NCBI GenBank assembly: GCA_022448265.1
Contig: JAKVCC010000007.1
Coordinates: 158,791-210,477 of the forward strand
Direction of reading: 5' to 3'
Source of the DNA: Pirellulales bacterium
GTDB taxonomy: Bacteria; Planctomycetota; Planctomycetia; Pirellulales; Lacipirellulaceae
DNA: 51,687 nucleotides
Shown: one piece after another, positions 26,574-34,586 of the stretch
Position numbering within the stretch: the stretch's first letter is position 1
Layout: every line of letters starts with the position of its first letter
Notes under the pieces: generated by a model
Seen by the model: the letters and a program-made list of their open reading frames with translations, nothing else
The model's database searches: none
What the model was told of the DNA's origin: nothing
Translations under genes and position numbers: made by a program

Positions 26574-28231
26574 CTTCGCATTCCCACAACTTCTGGATCG
26601 TGCATGTAACTGAGATCCACCGGGTAATTGCGCCAGCGAATCGAATAGTACTTTTCGAACCAGTCTTGAATATCCGGCTCTAATTCCAAGTCGTACTCCG
26701 GCGCAACGTAAAGTGTTTTGCCAACGGGCGACTCCCGCATCTCACCTTCCTCGACAATCACCCGACCGGCCTTGATAACCAGTCGCGGCATTTCAAACAT
26801 GATTTCTTTGTTTTCGTGCGGCGTGTAAACCGTGATGTCAGCGTCCGCCCCCGGCCCAAGATGGCCCTTGTTCTTAAGTCCAAGGATTTTTGCCGGACCG
26901 GCGCGGGTAATAATCGCAATTTCGCTTAGCGTGTACTCGCGGTCAATGTCCGCCAGCGTAGAACGCTTGCCCACCAGTGGATGGCATGTCTTCAGCACGT
27001 CCTGCCGATACGTACGATCCATCAAGTAACGAATAATTTGCGGATAGGCGAGAAACGAAGCCCCATTGGGATGGTCGGTACTCATGACCACCCGCCAGGG
27101 GTCTTCAACCAGCAGATACCACTCCAGACCAATCGCCCACTGCAGCGCGTGCACGAGCGACTTGTTCTTGTACTTGATGGGAGTGATGCCGCAGCCGGAT
27201 TCCATCTCGGTATCGCCGCTAAACCACTTCTTCCCGTAGACGTTCGACAAAAAATATCCCAATGGTCCGTCGCCCGTCATACTTGTCGTTTCGCCAAACA
27301 GCACCTGGCCAACATCAACCGTGACGTTGGGGTGCGAATTGACGTACGCAGCCAACGGAACAACTTTGCTGTTAAACGTATTTTCGTCTCCGTCACCGCC
27401 TCCGTAACTATGGAACTGGATGTGGGTAATGTGTCCGCGGCGGCCTTCGAGAGCTTTCATCGATTCGAGCGTCGTTTCCCAATTGCCCGGCATGCCCAGA
27501 TTGTTGCAATGGATATGCACGGGGTGAGGCAGGCGAAGCGCCTCGGCCGCCTGCGAAACCTGACTGATGATCTGCCGCGGCGTAACGTCAAAATGGTCGA
27601 CCATCGAATCGATACCATGCACGTTGCCTGCTTGCTTTTGCTTCCAGACTTCTACGCCGCCTGGGTTGACCAGTTTGGGTGCAAAACCCTTCGCCGAACC
27701 GAGGAGCCACGCCACAAACGCCTTCAGCTTTTGCGGCTCGTTGTCCTTGATGGCCTTCATCAAGTAGTGATTGTTGCCCATCAGGACGTAAAAGCCCTTG
27801 TCCAGACAGGGCGTATCCTCAAATTCCTCGTGGGCGTGCCGGGCGGCCAAGGGCGGAATGGCGGCGTCAAAGGCCGTAGTATAGCCTAGGCCTGCGTACT
27901 TGTAGCCCGTGGCAAACGTGCTCGGAACGCTGCCCATCGTGCCGCTGTGCGTAATCGCCGTGCGCTTGACGCGCTCAGCCCGGCGTTTTTCTTCAGGACG
28001 CATCTTCCTCGCCACATTCACCTTGGGGCCAGCGATGTGGCAGTGCATATCGATGCCACCCGGCATCACCACCATCCCGCTGGCGTCAATCGTTCGGTTC
28101 ACTGGCGCCGACGGGTCGCTCGCCTGTGCGACGATCTTGCCCCCCTCAATCCACAGGTCGCGAACTTCGCCATGGATGCCATTGGCCGGATCGTAGACCG
28201 AGCCGCCGTAGATCTTAATGAGGTCAGACAT
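26570..28231 (-). CDS. fhcA: Formylmethanofuran dehydrogenase subunit A (FhcA/FwdA)
   Basis: FhcA is the amidohydrolase-type subunit with a binuclear metal site; it interconverts formate and N-formyl-methanofuran or its bacterial analogue. The 553-residue product contains GGIDMHCHIAGPKVNVARKM (HxH at residues 63 and 65), PHPVHIHCNNLG, GHITHIQFHSYG, and VMSTDHPNGASFLAYP with the catalytic Asp. These match archaeal FwdA and methylotroph FhcA in order and length. The ATG at 28231 follows GAGAAGAA. It is 37 bases downstream of fhcB and surely co-transcribed with it. Confidence 0.95.
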   Translation of the reverse strand: MSDLIKIYGGSVYDPANGIHGEVRDLWIEGGKIVAQASDPSAPVNRTIDASGMVVMPGGIDMHCHIAGPKVNVARKMRPEEKRRAERVKRTAITHSGTMGSVPSTFATGYKYAGLGYTTAFDAAIPPLAARHAHEEFEDTPCLDKGFYVLMGNNHYLMKAIKDNEPQKLKAFVAWLLGSAKGFAPKLVNPGGVEVWKQKQAGNVHGIDSMVDHFDVTPRQIISQVSQAAEALRLPHPVHIHCNNLGMPGNWETTLESMKALEGRRGHITHIQFHSYGGGDGDENTFNSKVVPLAAYVNSHPNVTVDVGQVLFGETTSMTGDGPLGYFLSNVYGKKWFSGDTEMESGCGITPIKYKNKSLVHALQWAIGLEWYLLVEDPWRVVMSTDHPNGASFLAYPQIIRYLMDRTYRQDVLKTCHPLVGKRSTLADIDREYTLSEIAIITRAGPAKILGLKNKGHLGPGADADITVYTPHENKEIMFEMPRLVIKAGRVIVEEGEMRESPVGKTLYVAPEYDLELEPDIQDWFEKYYSIRWRNYPVDLSYMHDPEVVGMRS

Positions 28232-28268
28232 GGCACATTCATTCTTCTCGGGTCATCGAAACGCCTGC

Positions 28269-29609
28269 TTACCCCTGCACGCCACGCAGCATCTTGACGC
28301 GCTTTTCAATATTCTCGAGCACGACTAAATCGCTCGGATGAGGCGACTCGAAAGCCGGGCGCAGCGGAATGGGGACGTCGTCCATGCGGTAGACGGTGCC
28401 ACCCGTGTTGATACCGTAGGTGGCCACTGTGAAGGCGACCGCCGCGGCGCGGGTGGTTGGGGTTTCTTTGGCGTCGAGTGCAATGTAGGGAATAGAGCCC
28501 AGATGCTCGCGAGCCGGCTGCGAAAAATTGGCCATGGGGTCACATGCAATCATCATGCCGCAATCGGCCTCACCATTGGCCAGCGTGTCGGACGTGGTGT
28601 ACTCGCCCGGGTTGAATCGCGGGTAACCGCGATTGTGATTGACGCCAAAGGGAAAACCCGTGCGCCATGCCACCACGTTGTCAGCACCCGTCACATTGCC
28701 ATGGCCCCGATTGGGCTTGGCGACGAAACGTGTGTGGCTATTCATGTCGCGAGTCAGGGCCAAGAGTGCTTCGCTATTGGCGTGTTTGCCACGGGTCATC
28801 GTCAGGCCCATCCCAAAGAAAATCGCGCCAAACTTGGCCGCCTTCATGCGCTCCATGAGATCTTGCCAAACAGCCAGTTCGATGCCCGTTTCTTTTTGCA
28901 CTCGGTTGGCATCGAGTTCGATGTCTTGAGCCAGAGCGCGAAGGGTCCACAGGGCTTCGAAATCCTTGCGCGGTTTGATCTGCAAAAATATATCGGCCGC
29001 CTTGGCGCTCTTGGTTTTACGGACGTCCACAATCACACAGGTACGATCCTTGCGACCATTAGGCAAAAACATTCCCTTAGGCATCAGACTGTACTTGGTA
29101 AAATGCCGCGGGTGGCTCTCGGCCGGGTTCGAACCCCAAAACATGATGAAGTCGCCCCGGTTGGCCACTTCACCCAGAGTGCAGGTCACTTCGCCGACAC
29201 CTTGGAACGCCATGCCCGACGGGCCGTGACAAACACTCGTGGTGGTGTCGATGGTGCCATCCAGCCAGTCGGCAATGCTCACCGCGACGCGCTGGGCTTC
29301 GCTGGGCGAATCGCTGAGTCCGTAGATAATCGGGTACTTGCCCGCCACAAGAATTTTGGCCGCCCGGTCGTAGCCCTCCTCGAGCGTGGCCGGCTGCCCG
29401 TCGACGAGACAAGAAGGCTTGTCTTCGATTTCGTGATTCAGAAACCACGCCTTACCGAGCACGCAGGCGCGCTGGGCCTTGGTAATGTGGTTGTTCTCTA
29501 CAGTGAGATCGATGTCGTCGCAGACGCAGCCGCAAAACGTACAAGTGGCGTCTTTAACAATCTTAAGATCACCCGACGAGGCAGGTGCTTTGCTTTCAAC
29601 AGTCGCCAT
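28269..29609 (-). CDS. fhcB: Formylmethanofuran dehydrogenase subunit B (FhcB/FwdB), cofactor-binding type
   Basis: This is the formate-dehydrogenase-like subunit. With the ATG at 29609 (GGAGG eight bases upstream) it has 446 residues. It keeps the [4Fe-4S] cysteines C23, C26 and C30 in CTFCGCVCDDI and C49 in RACVLGKA. The segment SVCHGPSGM has Cys127 where archaeal FwdB has its W/Mo-ligand Cys or Sec. TCTLGEVANRGDFIMFWGSNPAESHPRH follows. The C-terminus reads GGTVYRMDDVPI. By established knowledge the proteobacterial methylotroph FhcB is thought to have lost these cofactors, so this version looks redox-competent. The next gene up encodes the separate FwdD-like dinucleotide-binding subunit. 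A 433-codon antisense open frame lies opposite and is not real. Confidence 0.94.
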   Translation of the reverse strand: MATVESKAPASSGDLKIVKDATCTFCGCVCDDIDLTVENNHITKAQRACVLGKAWFLNHEIEDKPSCLVDGQPATLEEGYDRAAKILVAGKYPIIYGLSDSPSEAQRVAVSIADWLDGTIDTTTSVCHGPSGMAFQGVGEVTCTLGEVANRGDFIMFWGSNPAESHPRHFTKYSLMPKGMFLPNGRKDRTCVIVDVRKTKSAKAADIFLQIKPRKDFEALWTLRALAQDIELDANRVQKETGIELAVWQDLMERMKAAKFGAIFFGMGLTMTRGKHANSEALLALTRDMNSHTRFVAKPNRGHGNVTGADNVVAWRTGFPFGVNHNRGYPRFNPGEYTTSDTLANGEADCGMMIACDPMANFSQPAREHLGSIPYIALDAKETPTTRAAAVAFTVATYGINTGGTVYRMDDVPIPLRPAFESPHPSDLVVLENIEKRVKMLRGVQG

Positions 29610-29975
29610 GGAAGGGGCCTCCATGGCACGATTTTCTAAGCCGTCTCGCCCATCCACAGTCGTACCGCAGGCAGAGGGGCGACGGGAGCTGCCGCCCCAG
29701 TCCGCTGGCGTTCACACGCCAGACTCTTATTATGTCGGCAAGAGGGGGGCTTTTCAACAGCCGGAGTCTAGCGACCATCGTATCGGCCAGCAGGGTCCCC
29801 CGGATTCAATTTTAATGCCCCAGGCCCTCACGGCCGCCTAATGGACTGAAAACGACTGTAATTGACGGTTAACCGGCCGTTCGTCCCTGGTCCTTGGATT
29901 TCGCCATCGGGCCATTGCTTTCCTTGACCGCCCGCCCAACCGGAGCCTGCCCCAATGAGACACCCGCATCCGCGT
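29610..29975. other. Gap between fwdD-like gene and fhcB
   Basis: About 366 bases within an otherwise collinear minus-strand gene set. No gene, T-run terminator or clear hairpin was found. Its size leaves room for an internal promoter before fhcBA. A short frame on each strand has no support. Confidence 0.4.
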
Positions 29976-30356
29976 TTACGCGTGGTGCCCGCCAAGGTCT
30001 GGGGACAAGTTCTTGAGAACTTCTAGCTCCACATCCATCCCCTTGCTGGTCGGCATCCCCGACCCGTGCGTATCGCCCCCCATCAGCCGGCTGGAAATGT
30101 CACCATAAGCGATAAAGAGCAAGCCCTCAGGCAGCTCGCCTTCCCGGGCCTTGATTACGGCCACTTCGACCTGCTGACCATGCTCGCTTGTTAGCCGCAC
30201 AAAATCGCCAACCTCAAGCCCCAGCCGCTCCATGTCGCCGGAGGCAACCTGCAACGAGTTGATTTCTTGCTGATACTTCTCTTGAAACTTTCCTTCACTA
30301 ATACCGCAACCTTGATTGCTCGTGCGGCCAGGAATGAGAATGAATGTTTCGGGCAT
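29976..30356 (-). CDS. fwdD: FwdD/FmdD-like molybdopterin dinucleotide-binding subunit
   Basis: A 126-residue protein with the double-psi barrel of molybdopterin dinucleotide-binding domains: an opening LIPGRTSNQGCGISEGKFQEKY, LGLEVGDFVRLTSEHGQQVEV, and GLLFIAYGDISSRLMGGDTHGSGMPTSKGM. In archaeal formylmethanofuran dehydrogenase this domain is subunit D and completes the FwdB active site; in formate dehydrogenases it is the C-terminal domain. Its presence next to fhcB supports a real dinucleotide cofactor in this complex. The ATG at 30356 starts directly before the conserved opening. The gene lies 162 bases after the AOR gene on the same strand. Confidence 0.88.
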   Translation of the reverse strand: MPETFILIPGRTSNQGCGISEGKFQEKYQQEINSLQVASGDMERLGLEVGDFVRLTSEHGQQVEVAVIKAREGELPEGLLFIAYGDISSRLMGGDTHGSGMPTSKGMDVELEVLKNLSPDLGGHHA

Positions 30357-30518
30357 GATAGTATTCTGGCCGGAGGCAGTAGGGAAAGCAAGTCTGGGTC
30401 AGGCGAGCCCGACGCAGACTCATCCGTAGGTACTAGCCTCGGGTTTCTGTGCGAGGGCGGTCCGGTCGTTCACCCGCGGCTACCGCCGACGGCTGTAGAG
30501 GTGCACTGGAAACTTCAT

Positions 30519-32297
30519 TCATTGCTCGTTTCCCCCAACTGGGTATCCATCTGGCGACCAGCCCCTCGCTAAATTGTATGCTTCGACTAGGGCCTGCAGC
30601 CGCTCAGGCGAAAGCTGTGCGCGGGTGTCGTCGGGCAAAGGTGAACGGAGCATTCGCTGCGGCAGCGTATCTTCGTCCGGGGTCCAGCCCGCGCGTATGT
30701 TGAATTCTTTTTTTTTCGTCACGATGCGCCGCGCGGTCTCGCGAAGTTCATCGGCCGCAACCTCCCAACCGGTGACGAGCCGCAGCATTTCGGCCGCTTC
30801 GGCGAAATAATCGACAAACACACCTCGCAAAAATTTGCAGAGGATGAGCGAATCCATGATTGCCCCTTTGTCTTCGGTTTCGACGGCCAAGACGGCCGCT
30901 TCGGGGCCCACATTGCGGCGATCCACGGCCTCGGAGAAATCGACCTCGTAGGCTCCCGAACGATTGTGGTCGGCTCCGCGAGCGCCCACCGCAAACCCCA
31001 GGGCCATCGTTTGCAATCCACGAGGATCATAGCCGGGTATTTCCAAACCCTTGACTTGCGGGGCAAAAGCAATGGTGTCCTGCCCTATCTCCAGCGCCAG
31101 CCGACGGCTGCCCTGGGCCAGTCGGACTCCCAGGCCTGTGCCCGTCGCCATTTCGTCCAGCGCGCGAAGCAGCGCCGAGCCGTCACCGAATCGAAGCCAG
31201 TCGGCATCCAGATACCCTCGTTCCGCGCACTCCATGGCAAACGCGATCGTGCCGCCCGCGCTGATCGTATCGAGGCCTTGCTCGTCGCACACTTGCGAGG
31301 CGGCAAGCACGACATCCGCATCGGCAACTCCGCACAATGGGCCCAGGGCGAAGAGGTTTTCGTATTCGACTCGGACCTTGGCCTCATGGCCATCGCGTTT
31401 GTCTCCTAGGGCGTAGATATGTTCGCAGCCGATCGTGCAAGCGGCACAGGAGGACCGGGTCCGCTCGCGGCTGATGCTGAGCGTCTCGGGTGCGATCGTG
31501 GCGGCACCCTCAAAGCTTCCCTGCTGAAAATTCCGCGTGGGCAGCACGTTGAGCCGGTTGAAGGCCAGCAAGTTCGACGCTGTGCCAAGTTCGCGATACT
31601 TGGCCGTTGCCGGGCCGAAGGACTTTTCGGACAGTTCCTTGGCTAGGCGGGTCAGTGCCTTGGGATCGGCCCACTCCACTGGCTGGCTGCCGCGAACGGC
31701 CACGGCCTTGATGTTTTTGGAGCCCAATACGGTACCGCTGCCACCGCGACCCGCGTGCCGGCCGTCGTGCGAGATGGTCGCGAAGCGCACTTGCCGCTCG
31801 CCGGCGGGGCCAATAGTGGCCACTTGAAAGTCGGCGCCCAACCGCTGGCGCAGGCGGAGCTGCGCTTCGCCGTTGGACAGACCCCAAAGCTGTCCGGCGG
31901 GCTCAATGCGAACCCTATCGTCGTCGACAATAACGATTGACGGCTCCGCGGCTCGCCCCACAAGCACGATCGCATCATGGCCACTTTTTTTTCCGGAGAT
32001 CGCAAAACCGCTACTGGCAAGCGAATCGTTGATCCGCTCGGTCAGCGGGCTCTTACTCACCACCGCAAACTTCGCGGAGGTCGTCAGTGGACTGCCAACA
32101 AGTGGACTAAAAACAAAAGCAATGGCCGCCGCAGGCGAAAGCGGATCGGCCTCTGCGGTACCTTCCTCGAGCAACAGCTTTACGCCCAGTCCACTGCCAC
32201 CCAGATAATCGCGCAGCACCCCTTCGTCCAAACCAACCGATTGAGCCTCTTGGGTGGTGACGTCTATGCGGAGGTAATTGAAGTGGTAACCAAACAT
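30519..32297 (-). CDS. Aldehyde:ferredoxin oxidoreductase family protein (tungsten enzyme)
   Basis: A 592-residue member of the AOR family, tungstopterin enzymes that oxidise aldehydes to acids with ferredoxin or reverse the reaction. N-terminal cofactor-binding motifs are LGGSGLGVKLLLEEG, SPLTERINDSLASSG and GRGGSGTVLGSKNIKAVAV. The [4Fe-4S] ligands are C284, C287 and C291 in SCAACTIGCEH and C487 in SLILCKFLRG. The pterin-contact motif CDEQGLDTISAGGTIAFAME is present. All motifs are intact and the length is near normal. The ATG at 32297 opens with the usual YLRIDVT strand. The moaD gene ends 58 bases upstream. The substrate is unknown; formaldehyde or another C1 aldehyde would fit the neighbours, but this is inference. 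Confidence 0.92.
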   Translation of the reverse strand: MFGYHFNYLRIDVTTQEAQSVGLDEGVLRDYLGGSGLGVKLLLEEGTAEADPLSPAAAIAFVFSPLVGSPLTTSAKFAVVSKSPLTERINDSLASSGFAISGKKSGHDAIVLVGRAAEPSIVIVDDDRVRIEPAGQLWGLSNGEAQLRLRQRLGADFQVATIGPAGERQVRFATISHDGRHAGRGGSGTVLGSKNIKAVAVRGSQPVEWADPKALTRLAKELSEKSFGPATAKYRELGTASNLLAFNRLNVLPTRNFQQGSFEGAATIAPETLSISRERTRSSCAACTIGCEHIYALGDKRDGHEAKVRVEYENLFALGPLCGVADADVVLAASQVCDEQGLDTISAGGTIAFAMECAERGYLDADWLRFGDGSALLRALDEMATGTGLGVRLAQGSRRLALEIGQDTIAFAPQVKGLEIPGYDPRGLQTMALGFAVGARGADHNRSGAYEVDFSEAVDRRNVGPEAAVLAVETEDKGAIMDSLILCKFLRGVFVDYFAEAAEMLRLVTGWEVAADELRETARRIVTKKKEFNIRAGWTPDEDTLPQRMLRSPLPDDTRAQLSPERLQALVEAYNLARGWSPDGYPVGGNEQ

Positions 32298-32354
32298 AAA
32301 TGCTGAAACAAACGCGGCGGCCCATGGTCATGGGGACATTGGTTATTTCGTTTC

Positions 32355-32618
32355 CTACCCCCCCGCATCCAAGGTCAGTAACAATATCGTGTCGCCTGAA
32401 TTTAATTTCGTCTCTGAATCGGTAACAAACTGCTCGCCTCGCAAGTTGACCGTGTACCCGGGGCGAAGGCGACGACCGTCAATACACGTTTCGGCCAAAC
32501 CAGGAAATTTCTGGGCCAGGTCCGCCAGAACATCCCCCAGGCGATCACCATGGACGATCGTCTTCGCCACACCAGCCCGCGCGCGGGGAATCCCAAACAG
32601 TTCGACATGAACTTCCAT
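32355..32618 (-). CDS. moaD: MoaD/ThiS-family sulfur carrier protein
   Basis: An 87-residue beta-grasp protein with the diagnostic C-terminal Gly-Gly (TILLLTLDAGG), which is adenylated and thiocarboxylated to donate sulfur for the molybdopterin dithiolene. The fold follows from VHVELFGIPRARAG, LGDVLADLAQKFPGL and the closing strand. The ATG at 32618 was chosen because GAGGG lies ten bases upstream; a TTG fifteen codons earlier is the only alternative. AOR genes are often accompanied by a dedicated MoaD-like protein. It leads the minus-strand moaD-AOR-fwdD-fhcBA set and diverges from tupABC. Confidence 0.9.
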   Translation of the reverse strand: MEVHVELFGIPRARAGVAKTIVHGDRLGDVLADLAQKFPGLAETCIDGRRLRPGYTVNLRGEQFVTDSETKLNSGDTILLLTLDAGG

Positions 32619-33007
32619 GGGCAAAAGACCCTCAACAAGGGGGCAGGGCTCTTGGATGAGCAAAAAACGGGCAGGCGGCTTGGTTCAGACGGTCCTTGGT
32701 ACACTTCCGAAAAAGATACTCCCGACCAGTTAACAATAGTGTGACACTTCAACCAATTTTCAAACGGTTTGGAGTCTCAATTCTTAGAGATCTTGCTGCC
32801 GGCTGATGGTTTTGAAATGGGTTCTTGTGGATTGGGTGTAGGTAAGGCATCCTAGGTAGGGATCATTGCGCCGCCAATAGCGCCGTGCCACCGCTGGCTA
32901 AAACGGTGCCTTCCGCCAAAAACGGGGGGGCAGTGGCCTATTCGCAGCGCAAATATCGATAAACTTTAAGTTCGCCATCCTTGAGCAGCCAACATCCGTA
33001 AGATTCC
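32619..33007. promoter_or_regulatory. Divergent regulatory region between moaD-AOR-fhc and tupABC
   Basis: About 390 bases that must carry the promoters of the tungstate transporter and of the AOR/fhc genes. Visible structure is limited: a CACCG-(10 nt)-CGGTG hairpin at about 32889-32908 and a repeated GCGCC-type motif just before it (about 32869-32885). I could not match a molybdenum/tungsten cofactor riboswitch consensus or a ModE-type operator by eye. No supported gene lies within. Confidence 0.45.
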
Positions 33008-33874
33008 ATGTTCCCCTATTCTACTCGCTCGGGTTGCCGATCGACATGGCTTCCGACCCTTTCGCTGCTGCTTTCGGCGACCTGGTGCGGCTGCGGTGGC
33101 GACGATTTGGCCAGTCGCCCATCGCTCAAGGTCGGCACGACCACCAGTGCCCGGGATTCCGGCATATTGGACCAGTTGTTGCCCCCGTTCGAAGCACGAC
33201 AGCACGTTCGCGTTGATGTTATTGCTGTCGGCACGGGCAAAGCGCTAAAACTAGGCGAGGCAGGCGATGTTGACGTCTTGTTGGTACACGCCCGCGAGGC
33301 CGAAGATGCGTTCATGGAAGCTGGCCACGGCACGCGCCGAGAAGATGTCATGGAAAACAGGTTTGAACTACTGGGCCCCGCAACCGATCCGGCAGCTATT
33401 CGCGGCATGGACGCCCCGGCAGCCATGCAAAGGATCGCCGCCGGCCGTTTTTCGTTTGTCTCTCGCGGCGATGACAGCGGCACTTACAAACGCGAACTTT
33501 TACTCTGGAAGGTGAGTGGCACAGAGCCCGACTGGCCCAAATATATTGAGAGTGGACAAGGCATGGGCGCCACGCTCACGATCGCCGATGAGTTGGCAGC
33601 GTATGTGCTGACCGACCGCGCCACGTGGCTGAATTTCCGGAACAAGGTCGATCTGGTTCCGCTGGCGACACAAACGGCCAAGCTGCGCAATCCGTATGGA
33701 GTGATTGTCGTCAATTCCAAAAAAAAAACCAACAAAGGAGCCGCCGTGCGCGCCGAAATGGCGAACGCGCTAGTTGACTATCTCACCTCACGCGACGCCC
33801 AGAAAATCATCGCCGATTTCCGTTTAGCGGGCGAAGCACTATTTGTGCCGCTCCACCTGCCTGCAGCTGATTGA
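33008..33874 (+). CDS. tupA: Tungstate ABC transporter substrate-binding protein TupA
   Basis: A 288-residue periplasmic or lipid-anchored binding protein. The N-terminus is a signal peptide ending near WCGCGGDD, with a Cys that may be lipidated although the lipobox is unusual. The TupA motif TTTSARDSGILDQLLPPFE, which holds the oxyanion-binding Thr/Ser residues, starts at about residue 44. VDVLLVHAREAED, FSFVSRGDDSGTYKRE (near 155) and AYVLTDRATWL follow. These distinguish tungstate-type TupA from ModA, although specificity is known only by family. It begins the plus-strand tupABC operon, divergent from moaD. Confidence 0.92.
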   Translation: MFPYSTRSGCRSTWLPTLSLLLSATWCGCGGDDLASRPSLKVGTTTSARDSGILDQLLPPFEARQHVRVDVIAVGTGKALKLGEAGDVDVLLVHAREAEDAFMEAGHGTRREDVMENRFELLGPATDPAAIRGMDAPAAMQRIAAGRFSFVSRGDDSGTYKRELLLWKVSGTEPDWPKYIESGQGMGATLTIADELAAYVLTDRATWLNFRNKVDLVPLATQTAKLRNPYGVIVVNSKKKTNKGAAVRAEMANALVDYLTSRDAQKIIADFRLAGEALFVPLHLPAAD

Positions 33875-33884
33875 CGGTGCCCTT

Positions 33885-34580
33885 ATGGATCTAATCTGGG
33901 AAGGTTTGCAGGAAGCCGTTCGACTTGTGCGGAGCGGGGATCAGCTCATTCTGGATGCGGCTGGCTTAACGATTTGGGTGTCGGCCCTGGCCGTGACGCT
34001 GGCGACCCTGGTCGGCCTGCCCCTGGGCGTTTGGCTTGCCAGAGCCACCTTTCGGGGAAACTACTTGATCGTGCTCGTATTTCGAGCCGGAATGGCACTG
34101 CCGACCGTTTTTGTCGGCATGCTTTGTTATGCTTTGTTATCGCGCAGAGGCGTACTCGGACCGCTAGAGTTGCTCTATTCGCCAGGCGGCATCATCTTCG
34201 GCGAGTTACTGTTGGCAGTGCCGATCGTCGTTGGCATCAGCCATGGCGCCATCAAATCGCTCGACCCGCGGGTCGGCGAAACGGCCCTGACCCTGGGAGC
34301 TACGCCCCTCCGTCGCGGCCTGACATACCTCTCTGAGGCGCGCTTGGGTGTAATGCTGGCAGTGCTTACGGCATTTGCCCGCTGTGTTACCGAACTGGGG
34401 ATTGCCATGATCGTGGGCGGCAATATTAAAGCGCGCACCCGCACACTCGCCACGGCCACAGCCCTGGAAACGGGCAAGGGTGAGTTTGCCCGCGGGATGG
34501 CGATGGGCACCATTTTGCTCGCCATCGCCCTGATCGCAAGCTGCCTGATTGGACTGCTCGGCCGCGAGCAAAAACGGTAG
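33885..34580 (+). CDS. tupB: Tungstate ABC transporter permease TupB
   Basis: A 231-residue inner-membrane permease with about five or six helices (LTIWVSALAVTLATLVGLPLGVWL, FRAGMALPTVFVGMLCYALLS, IIFGELLLAVPIVVGISHG). The cytoplasmic coupling segment reads ETALTLGATPLRRGLTYLSEARLGVMLAVLTAFARCVTELG, the EAA-like loop of TupB/ModB permeases. The ATG at 33885 lies ten bases after tupA; an ATG inside tupA, 42 bases earlier, is less likely. tupC starts six bases after its stop. Confidence 0.93.
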   Translation: MDLIWEGLQEAVRLVRSGDQLILDAAGLTIWVSALAVTLATLVGLPLGVWLARATFRGNYLIVLVFRAGMALPTVFVGMLCYALLSRRGVLGPLELLYSPGGIIFGELLLAVPIVVGISHGAIKSLDPRVGETALTLGATPLRRGLTYLSEARLGVMLAVLTAFARCVTELGIAMIVGGNIKARTRTLATATALETGKGEFARGMAMGTILLAIALIASCLIGLLGREQKR

Positions 34581-34586
34581 TGCCCC

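Noticed and set aside
26981-27889. 302-codon plus-strand open frame opposite fhcA
   Set aside because: Antisense shadow of fhcA without ribosome site or recognisable sequence.
29128-29142. GGTTCGAACCCC-like string suggesting a tRNA T-arm
   Set aside because: It lies inside fhcB coding sequence and no cloverleaf can be formed around it.
28338-29639. 433-codon open frame on the plus strand opposite fhcB
   Set aside because: It is antisense to a strongly identified gene, and its translation has no family motifs; it follows from the codon bias of fhcB.
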